DNA of 64,000 bases. It comes from Bufo bufo (lineage: Eukaryota; Chordata; Amphibia; Anura; Bufonidae). The position numbers were made by a program, and so were the translations under genes. Location: positions 163,525,183 to 163,589,182 of the forward strand of contig NC_053394.1 of the NCBI RefSeq assembly GCF_905171765.1, written 5' to 3'. The notes under the pieces were generated by a model. The model was not told the origin of the DNA. It searched no databases and was given only the letters and a program-made list of their open reading frames with translations. Below, in pieces: positions 22,801 through 33,500 of this stretch (position 1 is the stretch's first letter; each line of letters starts with the position of its first letter).

Positions 22801-23827
22801 TGGTGAGCCGGTAGTGACGTAATAGTAGGTGTGGTATCCGCTGATAACAATTCATACAGAGGTTTTGCAATTCTGGAAAAATTTGGGATGTAAGGACGAT
22901 AGTAGGAAATTAATCCTAATAATTTCCTTAGTTCTCCAACGGTCTTTGGCTGGTTGTTCCTCAAGGCCAGCACGGGTACAATGTCTGCTGGATCCATGGA
23001 ATGGCCATCTTCGGACATGATCTTGCCCAAGAATCTGACTTGGTTTCGGAATAGTTCACATTTCCTCGCTGTTAACTTGACTCCATGTTTCTGGTACCGT
23101 TGCAGTACCCACCGAACATGTTCCACATGTTCTTGGAATGATCTGCTGTGGACCAAGTTGTCATCTAGGTATGGCAGACAGACCTCATCCCTCAGTCCCA
23201 TTAGACAAGTTTCCATGGTGCGTTGAAGTTCAGCTGGCACAGAGCTAAGGCCAAAGGGTATTCTGATCCACTCATACAGGCCCCAAGGTGTGATGAAGGC
23301 AGTCAGGGGTCGACTGGATTCTTCCACAAATCCTTGATGGTAGGCTTTTCCTTTGTTCTAGCACCGAAAACCATGAAATTCCTCCTAGGCTGTCCAGCAT
23401 GTCTTGAATCCTAGGGATTGGATGACTGTCAGGGATGGACTTCTGATTTAACTCCCTGTAGTCGCAACACAGTCTTAAACTACCATCCTTCTTTCTCACG
23501 CACACAATGGGTGAAGAGTATGATGATTTTGACTTTGCAATCCATCCGCGGTTAAACAGATCCTGTAGATATTCTTTCACCTCCTGGTGTAGTGGCCTTG
23601 GTACGGACATGTAAGTTCTTCTAACCGGTGTATTGTCATTGAGGTTCAGTTTCAATTTTAGGGAAGGGATGCGTCCGACATCAGAATCATCTTTAGCGAA
23701 AGCGTGGCATTCCTCCCTTAGCATTGCTTTGACTATCCGTTGATTTTCCTCCAACAGGTGTTCTATAGGTACTGGTGGATCCCAGTGTTCTCGATGAGTA
23801 GAGCTTATCGGTGACCGACTCATGTTT
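19887..23827 (-). pseudogene. Gypsy pol: RT, RNase H, integrase (frameshifted)
   Basis: From the high coordinate down: an RT N-terminus (23360-23827; SSPIVCVRKKDGSLRLCCDY), a frameshift near 23330, then the RT palm with [10 protein letters not shown] and RNase H ([46 protein letters not shown]) in 22176-23327. Another shift leads to the integrase zinc-binding region (LHEEIGHLRVERI; CTCLK) and a third to the catalytic core (VSIDFLHL, HHDMGKEFENQ, HPEGNGQCERFNRTL, i.e. D, D, E) in 20994-21956. A MITE (20730-21183) cuts the integrase C-terminus, which continues in 20475-20724 ([19 protein letters not shown]). 19887-20300 encodes an acidic tail ending in RRQPKVLTYDTLGQPSS, as seen at the end of vertebrate Gypsy pol. 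Confidence 0.85.
20730..21183. mobile_element. MITE inside Gypsy integrase
   Basis: Ends GGCCAGATTTATCATTA and TAATGATAAATCTGGCC are inverted repeats; the flanking duplication is CCATG (20725-20729 and 21184-21188). The interior has long complementary A/T-rich runs around GCGACTTTTT. It separates KTHG from [10 protein letters not shown] in the integrase frame. Confidence 0.75.
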
Positions 23828-24003
23828 AAATTGTCCACTCGGAGGGGCGTTGCCTGAGAGCGCATGGAGTAGGTCGCACCGCACATAGCTCCTGCAGATA
23901 TCCTGATTTTCGAGTGGTAGCAACCCCCTGAATCGCTGATCCTTCCTTACCTGGTGGTTGAGAGGTGACAAGAGGGTGCGGTGGAAAACTTCTGAGCTCC
24001 GAT

Positions 24004-25080
24004 ATGCCGAGGAAGTCCGGTAAAGGGTCGCGATCCGACAGGCCAGAGGTGAGCCGGCATGGCGCCGAGGAAGAAGAGGGGCCGGCCTTACAGCCCAAGC
24101 TGAGCCAGAGTGCGGCCGCAAAGCTGAGCAGGTTTGCTCGCACAGATAGCGATGTAGGAGATTGGGCCGAGGGGAAAGAGACGGACGCTCATACCTCCTC
24201 TGAACAGGAGGATGGATCCATCGATGGGGAGGCCCTGGATGCGGTGAATTGGCCGCCATTAACCCCTGCACGGCCGGCAAAAGACGCGGTAGGCCCTAAA
24301 GCTGTGGTCAATGCAGAGCCTACTTTAAAAGATATCATGGCCGCTGTGGCCAGCTGTAACAGCACACTGAAGGTGCTTACAGTGCAAGTTGGCAGCCTGA
24401 GGTCGGATGTGTCTTTAATTAGGCATGACCTACACAAAATTTCTGAGCGCACCTCTGAATTGGAGAAGAGGGTGTCCACCATAGAGGACGTTATTCAGCC
24501 TTTGCAAATGGCGGCAAAAACAACTGCTAAAGATATAGCTGCTTTATATGCCAAAACAGATGATCTGGAGAATAGGTCCAGAAGGAATAACCTGCGGATT
24601 GTGGGTATGCCAGAGAAGACAGAGGGGGATAATGCCACAGAGTTTGTGGAAAAATGGTTGCATCAACTATTTCATGAGAAAGGTCTATCTTCCCTATATG
24701 CGGTGGAGCGGGCGCACAGAGTCCCCATGCGGCCGCTTCCGCCTGGCAGACCTCCCCATCCTATACTGGCGAAGATCCTGCATTTTAAAGACCGGGACAC
24801 TATCCTGCGGCAATCAAGGGACAATGAAGAGATGGTCCTGAATGGGGTTAAAGTGTCCATATTTCCGGATTATTCCAACGAAGTGCAGCGGAGGAGAAGC
24901 AGATTTATGGATATAAAGAAAAGGCTGAGAGCTCTACAAGTCCAGTACGCTATGCTGTTTCCTGCTAAACTGCGTGTGGTGGCATTGGGATCCACCAGAT
25001 TTTTTGAAGATCCGGAGGAGGCGGCGCAGTGGATGGACGTCCACGAGCGACAATTGAGAAGTGGAGCCCTGGACATTTGA
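24004..25080 (+). CDS. LINE ORF1: RNA-binding chaperone-like protein
   Basis: The frame is open from 23965. The ATG at 24004 (MPRKSGKGSRSD) is the likelier start because the basic beginning is typical; the upstream ATG would add 13 residues. The N-terminal third is charged and disordered. Residues about 110-190 form a coiled coil (VGSLRSDVSLIRHDLHKI, SELEKRVSTIEDVI). An RRM-like and C-terminal domain follows, with DDLENRSRRNNLRIVGMPE, ERAHRVP, ILAKILHFKDRDTIL and IFPDYSNEVQRRR. These motifs define the L1/Tx1 ORF1 family (Transposase_22), which trimerises and coats the LINE RNA. The ORF has no internal stops. Confidence 0.9.
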   Translation: MPRKSGKGSRSDRPEVSRHGAEEEEGPALQPKLSQSAAAKLSRFARTDSDVGDWAEGKETDAHTSSEQEDGSIDGEALDAVNWPPLTPARPAKDAVGPKAVVNAEPTLKDIMAAVASCNSTLKVLTVQVGSLRSDVSLIRHDLHKISERTSELEKRVSTIEDVIQPLQMAAKTTAKDIAALYAKTDDLENRSRRNNLRIVGMPEKTEGDNATEFVEKWLHQLFHEKGLSSLYAVERAHRVPMRPLPPGRPPHPILAKILHFKDRDTILRQSRDNEEMVLNGVKVSIFPDYSNEVQRRRSRFMDIKKRLRALQVQYAMLFPAKLRVVALGSTRFFEDPEEAAQWMDVHERQLRSGALDI

Positions 25081-25515
25081 AGGAGGCAGATATATGGTTT
25101 CATTTGTTCACTTTATATATGCATTTGCACTCTAGGGTTGCTTTAAATGTTGCACCAGTTAAGGAGTGTACTATGTAATGCTACCACATGGTAGTTCCTG
25201 AGGAGGGAGCAGGCGGTAGAGAAAGTAAAATGTATTTCTCAGATGTGGGGAGGATTCTCTACCTGAGGAAATGTGTTATAAACTGTTATGATTATTGTAG
25301 GTTGGGGGGCAGGTTGCTCTCGGATTGCCCTGTTTTAATGTGTGAAGTGGATACAGAGGGGACAGTGATCCCCAGTTACAGTTACCTGATTATGAGAGGG
25401 AGGGAGGGGGGTGGGGGGGCAGGGAGAAGGTTGGGGGGAAGGGTTAAGGTCTTGAACTATGAGCAAATGTTGTCTGAGTGGGTTGTGAGATTCAAGTATG
25501 GTTTGATGTTTTACC
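25081..25515 (+). other. LINE inter-ORF spacer
   Basis: 435 bp of G-rich sequence (GGGAGGGAGGGGGGTGGGGG at about 25397) between ORF1 and ORF2, with no support for another protein. Such G-runs could form a quadruplex. Confidence 0.6.
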
Positions 25516-26464
25516 ATGTCACAGGGGATTAGAGTTTTAAGTTGGAATGTGAGAGGGATGGCGGATGCACGGAAAAGACAGTGCATTTTTCAATACTTGG
25601 GGCGGTTTCAGCCGGCTATATGTTGCCTTCAGGAAACGCATTTGACTGGAGAAAATTTACACTGGATGAGTAAAAATTGGGTGATCCATGCGTTACATTC
25701 AACTCATTCCTCTCATTCTAGAGGGGTAAGTATGATTGTGCATAGTAGTATTAGGTATGAACATATGCAGGACTGTGTGGATGCTGAGGGTAGATATGTG
25801 TGTGTTGTGTGTAAGGTGGATGGAATACAGGTGGTGCTGGTGTCTGTGTACGTGCCTCCGCCGTTTGCTTCCCCATTAGTAAGAGAGATTATGGACTTTG
25901 TGGCGGACTTCCCTGGGCTGCCGTGGCTATTGATGGGGGACTTTAATTGCACGCTGAATGACTCTCTAGATAGATGCCGGGTGGAGGGAGCAGGTGGTCT
26001 ACCTGGGAGTGTGGCTCTCAGAAATATTATGGGTGAAATAGGTGTACATGATGTATGGAGACTGCGTAACCCAGATAAGCGTGAATTCTCGTGTAGATCA
26101 GCCACGCATCATTCGCTATCGCGTATAGATTTGGCCCTTGTTAACGATATAATGCTACCATTGGTTAAGGATGTTGTCTATCATCCTCGGTCGTTGTCTG
26201 ACCATTCTCTGGTGCAGATTGACTTGTGCCTGGGGGTGCTCAGACAGGGACCGAGGCTGTGGAAGTGTAATTCTCATTGGCTGAATGTGTTGGGTGACCT
26301 GTCTGGGATCTCTCTGGAAATTAAGGAATTTTTTGATATCAATACAGGGACGGCTTCGATACCAGGTGTATGGGACGCCATGAAAGCATTTCTGAGGGGA
26401 GTTTTGATGAAAGAAATTAACAAGAATAAATCCAGATCTAGGGAGGCGGATGTTAAGGTGCATG

Positions 26465-26922
26465 TGTAGTGTACGGGGACTGTAATGCCCGTCACTACAG
26501 AAGGGTCACTTGTGTGCTGTCGTCCCCCCCTTATTTATGGGGAAGTTGGTATAAGTCATCTTTATAAACTGTAATGCTATGTATTTCCCTGTTACTGTGA
26601 AACTTGCATGTACAGGCCTGCTAGGGGTGTCATTCCAGCTCTTTGTCACTAGAGGGAGCTAGGGAGCCCTAGGTTATATAAGGCCCAGTCAGGGAAAGGA
26701 GAGTCAGTCTAAAGTCAGTCTAGTCTAAAGCCAGTCTACAGCAGTTGGAGTTTAGACTATGTCAGAGTCAAGTCCAGGCCGGAAGCCACCGTTTAATTGG
26801 CACTGGCGTCACGAACATTTCTCATCATCACCTGCCCTTGCAGAGAGTCAGCCGTCTCAGGTTAGTGTCTATTGCACTACAACACCCAGGAACATTTCTG
26901 AACCTAACTTGAGTACGCTGCA
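26465..26922 (+). repeat. 5' LTR of the cold-shock element (internally deleted)
   Basis: 458 bp. TATATAAG at 26675-26682 is a good TATA box. Compared with the 3' LTR it lacks about 490 bp between GAAGCC and ACCGTTTAATTGG; a GCC at both breakpoints suggests deletion by short homology. Only about half a dozen differences from the 3' LTR are seen in the shared part. Confidence 0.85.
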
Positions 26923-26931
26923 CCTCTCTTT

Positions 26932-26949
26932 TGGCGTCACGAACAGGAT
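26932..26949 (+). promoter_or_regulatory. Probable primer binding site
   Basis: TGGCGTCACGAACAGGAT starts with the obligate TGG and lies 9 bases downstream of the LTR end. I cannot name the tRNA with certainty. Fourteen of its bases, TGGCGTCACGAACA, also occur inside the LTR at about 26803. Confidence 0.5.
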
Positions 26950-27206
26950 ACGCACGCTTTCTAGTGCAAGAAGCGTGAACTTTGTGCCTTATACAGTTGC
27001 CCTGTGACCAAAGTGACAAATTGCCTGTTTTATTAAAGTGGACTTTGTGGACTGAAAATCCTACCCAAAGTGTACCTAAAACCTCCAAAAAGCGCTGTGC
27101 AGTGTTGCGCTATCAAGAGGAAGGAAATCGCCACATCGGAGTGTGGTTTTGTGGACTTTTCATCATCCTGCTTGCTGTCAGTGAATAGACGGCGCTTCTA
27201 CCAAAG

Positions 27207-28796
27207 ATGGCCGCTGAGGCTACTGAAATAGCTGCTGTGTCATCTTCATCCCGAAAAGGCGGGAAAAATTGGCGCCTTTTTGAGGAAGTTGCGGGAAGGA
27301 GTTCAAGGTCAGGCGCCACTGCTTATCTGGACATTTGCATGTCGGCCAGCATGGACTCCGCCTTCCATATACTGGAATACCTGGGGGGCGGCCTCCCAGT
27401 GCAATGGGAGGAGCTGGCTGATCTTATTGGCGCCACCCTATCGCTCTCCAGAGAAGGATCGAGCATGTTGGAGAGTGAGCACCGCTTTGCTGCAACGTCC
27501 GCGCCTGAAATACCAAAGATGACTGATATTGGTGTAGAGCCAGAGGAGGCTCCACCGGCCTACTCTCCGGGACCGGAGAAACCCGCCTGCCCGCCACGGG
27601 AGAAAGAACCAGAGCCCTGCTATGGCTCCTGGAGAGACTTCTTTCAGCCCTCTTTCAAGTGGTCTTCACTAATGGCAGAGATCCGGGAGGCTGCTATAAA
27701 GCGGAATACAAAGACTAAAATCTATTATGAGGAATTGACCAAGACTATCCATGAACGACACACCGACACCCAACCCCGCCTGGAAAGGAGAAAGGGGTTG
27801 GTGGTGTCCTTTGACAAAACCCGTGGCTACGGGTTCATCCAAGATTATCTAACTAGCAGAGACTTGTATGTTAACAGAAGATCTGTCAAGAGAGACTACC
27901 TCCCTTCCTATCAGCACAGCCTCCGCGAGGGAGAGGAAGTGGAGTTCACCCCTGCCGAGAGCCTGAGAGGCCCTTATGCAACTGCCGTGACCCGTCCCAA
28001 GCGAGAACCTGAGGACTGGGAGGCAGAAGAAGACTACTCTGGCTGCGAGCGGGAACCTGAACGCTCTCCAGAGCCGGCCCATCACGCCTTCCAGGAGCGG
28101 AGCTCCTTCATTGGGCCTAATGTCTTCTGGCAGCCAACCGTGTTGGAAAAATGGGTGAGCCCTTATCCTTCCCCCGAGCTGCCTCGTCGGGAGAAGACCA
28201 TACAGGACCTGGAGAACTTAAAAGGACTTCGGGTTACCTTGGAGAACATCCGGAAGGGTCGGAGACCCGATGCGCCACCAGAACCTGCAGAGGCCGAGTC
28301 CGAGCCATCGTTGACTGTACCTGCGCCGGCGGCGCCAGCAGATGACAGCGACTCCGACACGGAGAGCATCGGTCACCAGATTGTCCGGCTGGAAGAGAAG
28401 TTGCGGGAGCTGCGCAAGATCGCGACCGCCAGGATCCGGACGCCGCCAAAGAAGGACGAGGTAAGGGTGCCTGTCACCACCCGTAGACCACCTTCTGTCA
28501 CCACCGCTCCGTTGCGGCCCCAAAGAGGACCCGCTATTGCTGTGAACTGCTGCACAGAGCCCACCGGACCGCTTGCGGCGGCGGTACCCAATGCAGCACC
28601 ACCCACAATCAGTATGCCGGGACCGGTACGGTCCACCCGAGGGTTTACCCCTAGGCCCATGGGGCCAATACCTAATAGGGGCCCCTTTACCTTGCACCTG
28701 CCCCCTGACACCGTTATGTGGGCACATCCTCCTGTAGAGGACTACTACAGGCCGTACTTGCCAGCAGAGCCGGGTAATTATGACATGCCACTGTGA
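27207..28796 (+). CDS. Gag-like protein with Y-box-type cold-shock domain and PPxY motif
   Basis: An intact 529-codon frame, starting at the first ATG after the probable primer site that opens a long frame. Residues about 195-265 match a cold-shock domain: KTRGYGFIQD is the RNP1 motif (GYGFI), DLYVNRRSVKRD corresponds to RNP2 (VFVH in Y-box proteins, here LYVN), and LREGEEVEFTP plus YATAVTRP match the last strands. This fold binds single-stranded RNA or DNA. Upstream, residues 116-119 are PPAY, a PPxY late-domain-type motif that in retroviral Gag recruits NEDD4-type ligases. Downstream, residues 375-400 are a short coiled coil (VRLEEKLRELRKIATARI), then a proline-rich tail. There is no CCHC knuckle. 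My inference is a Gag-type protein in which a captured cold-shock domain provides nucleic-acid binding. An accessory protein is the alternative. Confidence 0.7.
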   Translation: MAAEATEIAAVSSSSRKGGKNWRLFEEVAGRSSRSGATAYLDICMSASMDSAFHILEYLGGGLPVQWEELADLIGATLSLSREGSSMLESEHRFAATSAPEIPKMTDIGVEPEEAPPAYSPGPEKPACPPREKEPEPCYGSWRDFFQPSFKWSSLMAEIREAAIKRNTKTKIYYEELTKTIHERHTDTQPRLERRKGLVVSFDKTRGYGFIQDYLTSRDLYVNRRSVKRDYLPSYQHSLREGEEVEFTPAESLRGPYATAVTRPKREPEDWEAEEDYSGCEREPERSPEPAHHAFQERSSFIGPNVFWQPTVLEKWVSPYPSPELPRREKTIQDLENLKGLRVTLENIRKGRRPDAPPEPAEAESEPSLTVPAPAAPADDSDSDTESIGHQIVRLEEKLRELRKIATARIRTPPKKDEVRVPVTTRRPPSVTTAPLRPQRGPAIAVNCCTEPTGPLAAAVPNAAPPTISMPGPVRSTRGFTPRPMGPIPNRGPFTLHLPPDTVMWAHPPVEDYYRPYLPAEPGNYDMPL

Positions 28797-29582
28797 ATCA
28801 GCCTGCTAGGCCTTTGATTTATTTTGTTAGAAATGATGATGTTGAAAGCTTAACCCTTCCAGGACAGGAGTCCTATGTTTTCTGGTTCTTTGTTGCTGCT
28901 GCCAGTTCATCCACGGCTCAGTGGTAGGTGTTAACCACTGAAATCACAAGGTCAACAAAGCCAAGTTTGTTTCCAGGATCTCCTGCCTGCTTTTGCTATC
29001 CCACGCCAAGTTGTGCCTGTTCCTTTGTTGCACCTTTTACCCTTACCCCCCTTTTCAGGTTGATCAGGGGTATTACAGCACTTGTTTTATATTGTGCAAC
29101 TTGATACTAAGGAACCGTGCCCGGAGACAGACTCAAAAGAACCTGAGCCTCTGAGATTCTTACTCTTTTTAAAGGAAATGTGCCCAGAGATGGACTCCAC
29201 CGCACGAGAGCCTCTGTGATTTAATAGGAAAATAACCTGGGTACGGACTCATGTTTGTTCTTTGAGCCTCCAAGAACTTTTATACTGTTTTATCTATTTT
29301 GCTGTTCTATTATGGACTTATTCATTGTCATGGACTATCCTGGTTATAATGTTACGCTGTGCCAGGTCAGCGCCCCAGTTCCATTCACTATCCTGAGAAG
29401 AAGAGAACGACGCCCCTTGTCACCACACTTCACTTTTGCCAATTGGACCTGATATGAATGTAAATGCAGATGAATTACATATATGTATGCCTGCATGTCT
29501 CTTTTTCTGTTTCAGGTAGAGATTCCAGTTGGGCGAGCCCTGATGGAGTACGAGGTCGTACTCAGCTTAAAGCAGTAGGGTA
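28797..29582 (+). other. Non-coding 3' region of the cold-shock element
   Basis: About 790 bp between the stop codon and the 3' LTR without protein signatures. It ends in a purine-biased AAAGCAGTAGGGTA before TGTAGTG, a weak polypurine tract candidate. Confidence 0.55.
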
Positions 29583-30528
29583 TGTAGTGTACGGGGACTG
29601 TAATGCCCGTCACTACAGAAGGGTCACTTGTGTGCTGTCGCCTTCCCCCTTATTTATGGGGAAGTTGGTATAAGTCATCTTTATAAACTGTAATGCTATG
29701 TATTTCCCTGTTACTGTGAAACTTGCATGTACAGGCCTGCTAGGGGTGTCATTCCAGCTCTTAGTCACTAGAGGGAGCTAGGGAGCCCTAGGTTATATAA
29801 GGCCCAGTCAGGGAAAGGAGAGTTAGTCTAAAGTCAGTCTAGTCTAAAGTCAGTCTACAGCAGTTGGAGTTTAGACTATGTCAGAGTCAAGTCCAGGCCG
29901 GAAGCCTGCAGACCAGGAGAGGGTATTGCAGTCCCTGTAACCGGGTTCCAGATACAAAGAGAAGGTTCCCCTCCTGAGTTCACCTATGCAGAAGCAGGAA
30001 CACCTCAGTTAAAGAGCCTGAGGAAGCTGAGAGAGAGACAGAGGCAAAGTCAAGAAAAGCAAGAGGTACTCAAGACAACAGAGGAGGTACTTGATAAAGA
30101 TAAAACCAAGGATATACGCCAGAGCTAGGGTATTGGGCCTTGGAGAAGATTTTCTATGTTCCAGGATCAGTCAGGAATAGAGTGCAAGCTGCCTGTACTG
30201 CAAGTCCTGTGTTTAACACTCTGAAGTCACCTTGCTATACATATATTGCCTGCATCAACTGTATTGAAAATCAACTGTCTGCAAAGGAACTGCGTTTCCG
30301 TTAATGTCCCTATATGATGACTACTAAAGTTTGAGTTCTGCTTTAACATCACGTGGTTCCTCAATTATTCCTGCTATCAGCAAACGGCGTGCCACCGTTT
30401 AATTGGCACTGGCGTCACGAACATTTCTCATCATCACCTGCCCTTGCAGAGAGTCAGCCGTCTCAGGTTAGTGTCTATTGCACTACAACACCCAGGAACA
30501 TTTCTGAACCTAACTTGAGTACGCTGCA
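29583..30528 (+). repeat. 3' LTR of the cold-shock element
   Basis: 946 bp, the full form of the LTR, with TATATAAG at 29794-29801 and the direct TGTAG...CTGCA ends. The 490-bp block missing from the 5' LTR is at about 29906-30391. Confidence 0.85.
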
Positions 30529-33500
30529 CATGTACTAGTGGCTGAGGCTGAGAGAGAGTTTAGTAGATCCCCCACCATGGTTAGTAGTGAGGCGCTGGCG
30601 GTAGCTCAGGAGCAGCTGAGATGTCATTTAGTCCAGGCCGCAGAAAGAAAGAGAAGCTTTTATCGTCAAAGATCCTTTGATGAAGGCGAGAAGGTGGGTC
30701 ATCTGTTGTCGGTGGTTTCACAGGCTCAGAGAGGCTCCTCTTGTATTCAGGAACTAAGAGATGACATGGGGAATAGTAGCCAGGACACGAAAGGAATATT
30801 AGATATTCTAAAAAGCTTTTATGTATCTTTATATACTTCCACTGGATCTAGTTCTGATGAGGCTTTGAATGATTTCCTAGTGGAGGCACAGCTATCAGCG
30901 TTGTCAGAGGAGGATAGAGAAAGGCTGGAGGAGCCGATTACACTTGAGGAACTGGAAGCGGCACTTGGGGACATGGCAAGTGGTAAGGCGCCTGGAGCTG
31001 ATGGTCTCCCAGTAGAGGTGTATAAAAAGCTGCAGGGGATATTACTTCCTGAATTACTTAAGGTGTTTGAGCACTCATTGGAGGCAGGTTCGCTACCACA
31101 TTCGATGCAGGAAGCTATAATTGTGGTCATACCTAAACCTGGAAAGGATCCTAAAATACCGGATTCCTACAGACCAATTTCACTTCTTACGGCTGATGTT
31201 AAGCTCCTGGCGAAGGTGTTGGCGAACAGGCTGTCCAAGGTGATTCTGACCATAGTACACCCGGATCAAACAGGGTTTATGCCAGGGAAATCGACTGCTA
31301 TTAATCTTCGTAGGCTGTACACTAGTTTAAATATTCCGGCGGATAACAGTGGAGACAGGGCCTTACTTGCGCTTGACGCCGCTAAGGCGTTTGACAGTGT
31401 GGAATGGAGGTACTTGTGGGGGGTCCTGAGAACTATGGGCTTTGGAGAGCGGTTCATTCAGTGGGTACAGGTCCTGTATTCTAGTCCTAAGGCGAGAATT
31501 AGAGCGAATGGAGGGTTGTCAGATTGTTTTCCCCTTGCCAGGGGCTCCAGGCAGGGATGCCCATTGTCGCCCTTATTGTTTGCTCTTGCAATAGAGCCGC
31601 TCGCGGCGCATATCCGCTTATCAACAAATATAGAGGGGTTTAGATACGGTGGGCTGCACAATAAAGTGGCTATGTACGCTGATGACACTCTACTTTTTAT
31701 GGGCGATACTGGTGCGTCCCTGGATGCGGCCATGGCATTGATTGACAGATTTGGTAGCTTCTCTGGACTTCGGATAAATTGGCAAAAATCCTCTTTGATG
31801 CCAATTGATGGGCAGGCCCTGTCAGGCAGACAAGTAGATAGTCTGGTGCCTTGGGTGGATAAATTTAAATATCTGGGATTGCATATAACACCGAGATTAT
31901 CGGATTTTGAAGACCTTAATCTGTCCCCATTGCTGGCTACTTTTAGGCTTAAAGTGAGGTCATGGTGTAGACTCTTTCTTTCGGTGGTAGGTAGAGTTAA
32001 CCTTTTAAAAATGGTTATGATGCCCCAGTTGCTCTATGTACTGAATAATGCTCCCGTATGGATCCCCCTGGATAGATTCAAGAAAATTCACTCTATATTT
32101 AGGGATCTTACTTGGAAGTATGGGCAGGCTAGGATCAAACTGGAGACATTGCAGTATCCTAAGTCGGAAGGGGGCCTGGCTGTCCCTAACGCATGGATTT
32201 ATTTTCTGGCTTCCCAATGTCAGCATTTTAAGGGATGGATTGATCTGCAAGCACCGGATATGACTGGGCAGATATTGCAGCATTGGCTGGGCAGTCGTGA
32301 CCTCATGGGCATTCTGGAAGGCTCAGGAATGCATGCTGGGAGGGAAAAACTCCCTCTTATTGAACTTATGAAAAGAGTTTGGGCAAAGGTGAAGCAGCTA
32401 AGAGGTGTGGGTGGAGTTAGTGAACTTTCCCCTATTGGAAAGAATCACTTGTTGCCCGAATTATTTGCCATACCAGGACTTAGGAACTGGGAAACTTATG
32501 GAGTGACGAGAATTGGCCAATTAATCAAGGACAAGATATGTAAGTCATTTCAAAACCTGCAGCAGGAATTTAATATTCCAAGGGAGTGGTTCTATAAATA
32601 TCTTCAAATAAGGCATGCCCTTGAGGTCACACTGCGGAAAGGATGTGTGATAGCTCAAATGGAGGTGGTTCATAAGCTTGTTCTCCCGACAGGTGGGGGA
32701 AAAAGAGGGTTGATATCACAGGTGTACGCTCTTTTACTGGAAAAATTCTTAGAGAGGTTTCCGCTTTCAAGAATGAAAAAATGGGAGGATGACGTGGGGG
32801 ATATGTCTAAAGATAAGTGGGAAGATATATTGGAAGGGGTCCCCAAGGTGTCCCTGAGCGAACAGGGCAAATTGTCCCAATTATTTATTATACATAGAGT
32901 GTACAAAACACCGGTGTTCCTAAAAAAGATTGGAGTGAGAAGTGATGACAAGTGTCTAAAGTGTATGGAAGATGGTGCGGATTTGTTACATATGCTTTGG
33001 TCTTGTCCAGTAATTGGTAATTATTGGGAGGATGTTAGAAATATGATTAATAGCAAAATGACACTGAAAATTCAAAAAGACCCTAAGGTGTGTATTTTGG
33101 GGTATGTGTCTGAGATTGGAGGGACTGAATCGGTCAAGGTAGCTGTGGGGAGGTTGCTGTATGTGGCCAGGAAACTGATTGCTATGAGGTGGATCCAGGG
33201 AAGTCCGCCTACACTGAGTGAGTTTGATCGGAAGGTGCATGACATGCTGATACTTGAAAAAGGGGTGTATGTGAAGAGAGGGTGTCCTCAGAAGTTTGAT
33301 AAATTGTGGAGTGAATGGTTATCTCATACTCATGTGGTTATATAGGCTCGAGATGGTCAAGACCAGTTGTCAGGGAGGGGGGGGTTAGGGCAGGGGAGGG
33401 GGGGGAGGGATGTTGGGGAGGTTAAGTTATTGGTAATTCTCTGTCTCAAGTATTTGTTTTAGCATATGTACACGCAATGTATAGATACTTGATAAAACTG

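Larger units (their letters stand above)
26465..30528 (+). mobile_element. Non-autonomous LTR element encoding a cold-shock-domain protein
   Basis: The LTRs at 26465-26922 and 29583-30528 both begin TGTAGTGTACGGGG and end TACGCTGCA. The flanking duplication is CATG (26461-26464 and 30529-30532); removing it restores the LINE ORF2 frame. A primer-site-like TGGCGTCACGAACAGGAT lies 9 bases inside the left LTR. The only substantial ORF is 27207-28796. No protease, RT or integrase is present. A 4-bp duplication fits retrovirus-like or some Gypsy integrases. Confidence 0.85.
25516..33345 (+). pseudogene. LINE ORF2: AP endonuclease and reverse transcriptase, split by an LTR element
   Basis: The two parts are 25516-26464 and 30533-33345. 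They are in the same frame (3762 nt, 1253 residues plus stop) once the LTR element and one copy of CATG are left out. Part 1 is the APE-type endonuclease: VLSWNVRGMAD, CLQETHL, LLMGDFNC, SRIDLALV and the catalytic SDHSLVQIDL. Part 2 is the RT: GKAPGADGLPVEVYK, PDSYRPISLL, TGFMPGKST, LDAAKAFDSVEW, GSRQGCPLSPLLFALAIEPL and the active site YADD (31675-31686), then a thumb and a C-terminal Cys/His segment (CLKCMEDGADLLHMLWSCP). The clade looks like Tx1. Apart from the insertion I see no disabling change. Confidence 0.9.

Noticed and set aside
23693..24280. 195-codon minus ORF across the LINE start
   Set aside because: It spans the junction between Gypsy pol and the LINE, joining an off-frame pol read to the antisense of the LINE ORF1 region.
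28218..28727. Minus-strand ORF of 169 codons
   Set aside because: Antisense shadow of the proline- and alanine-rich, GC-rich tail of the cold-shock-domain ORF; no domain and composition-driven.
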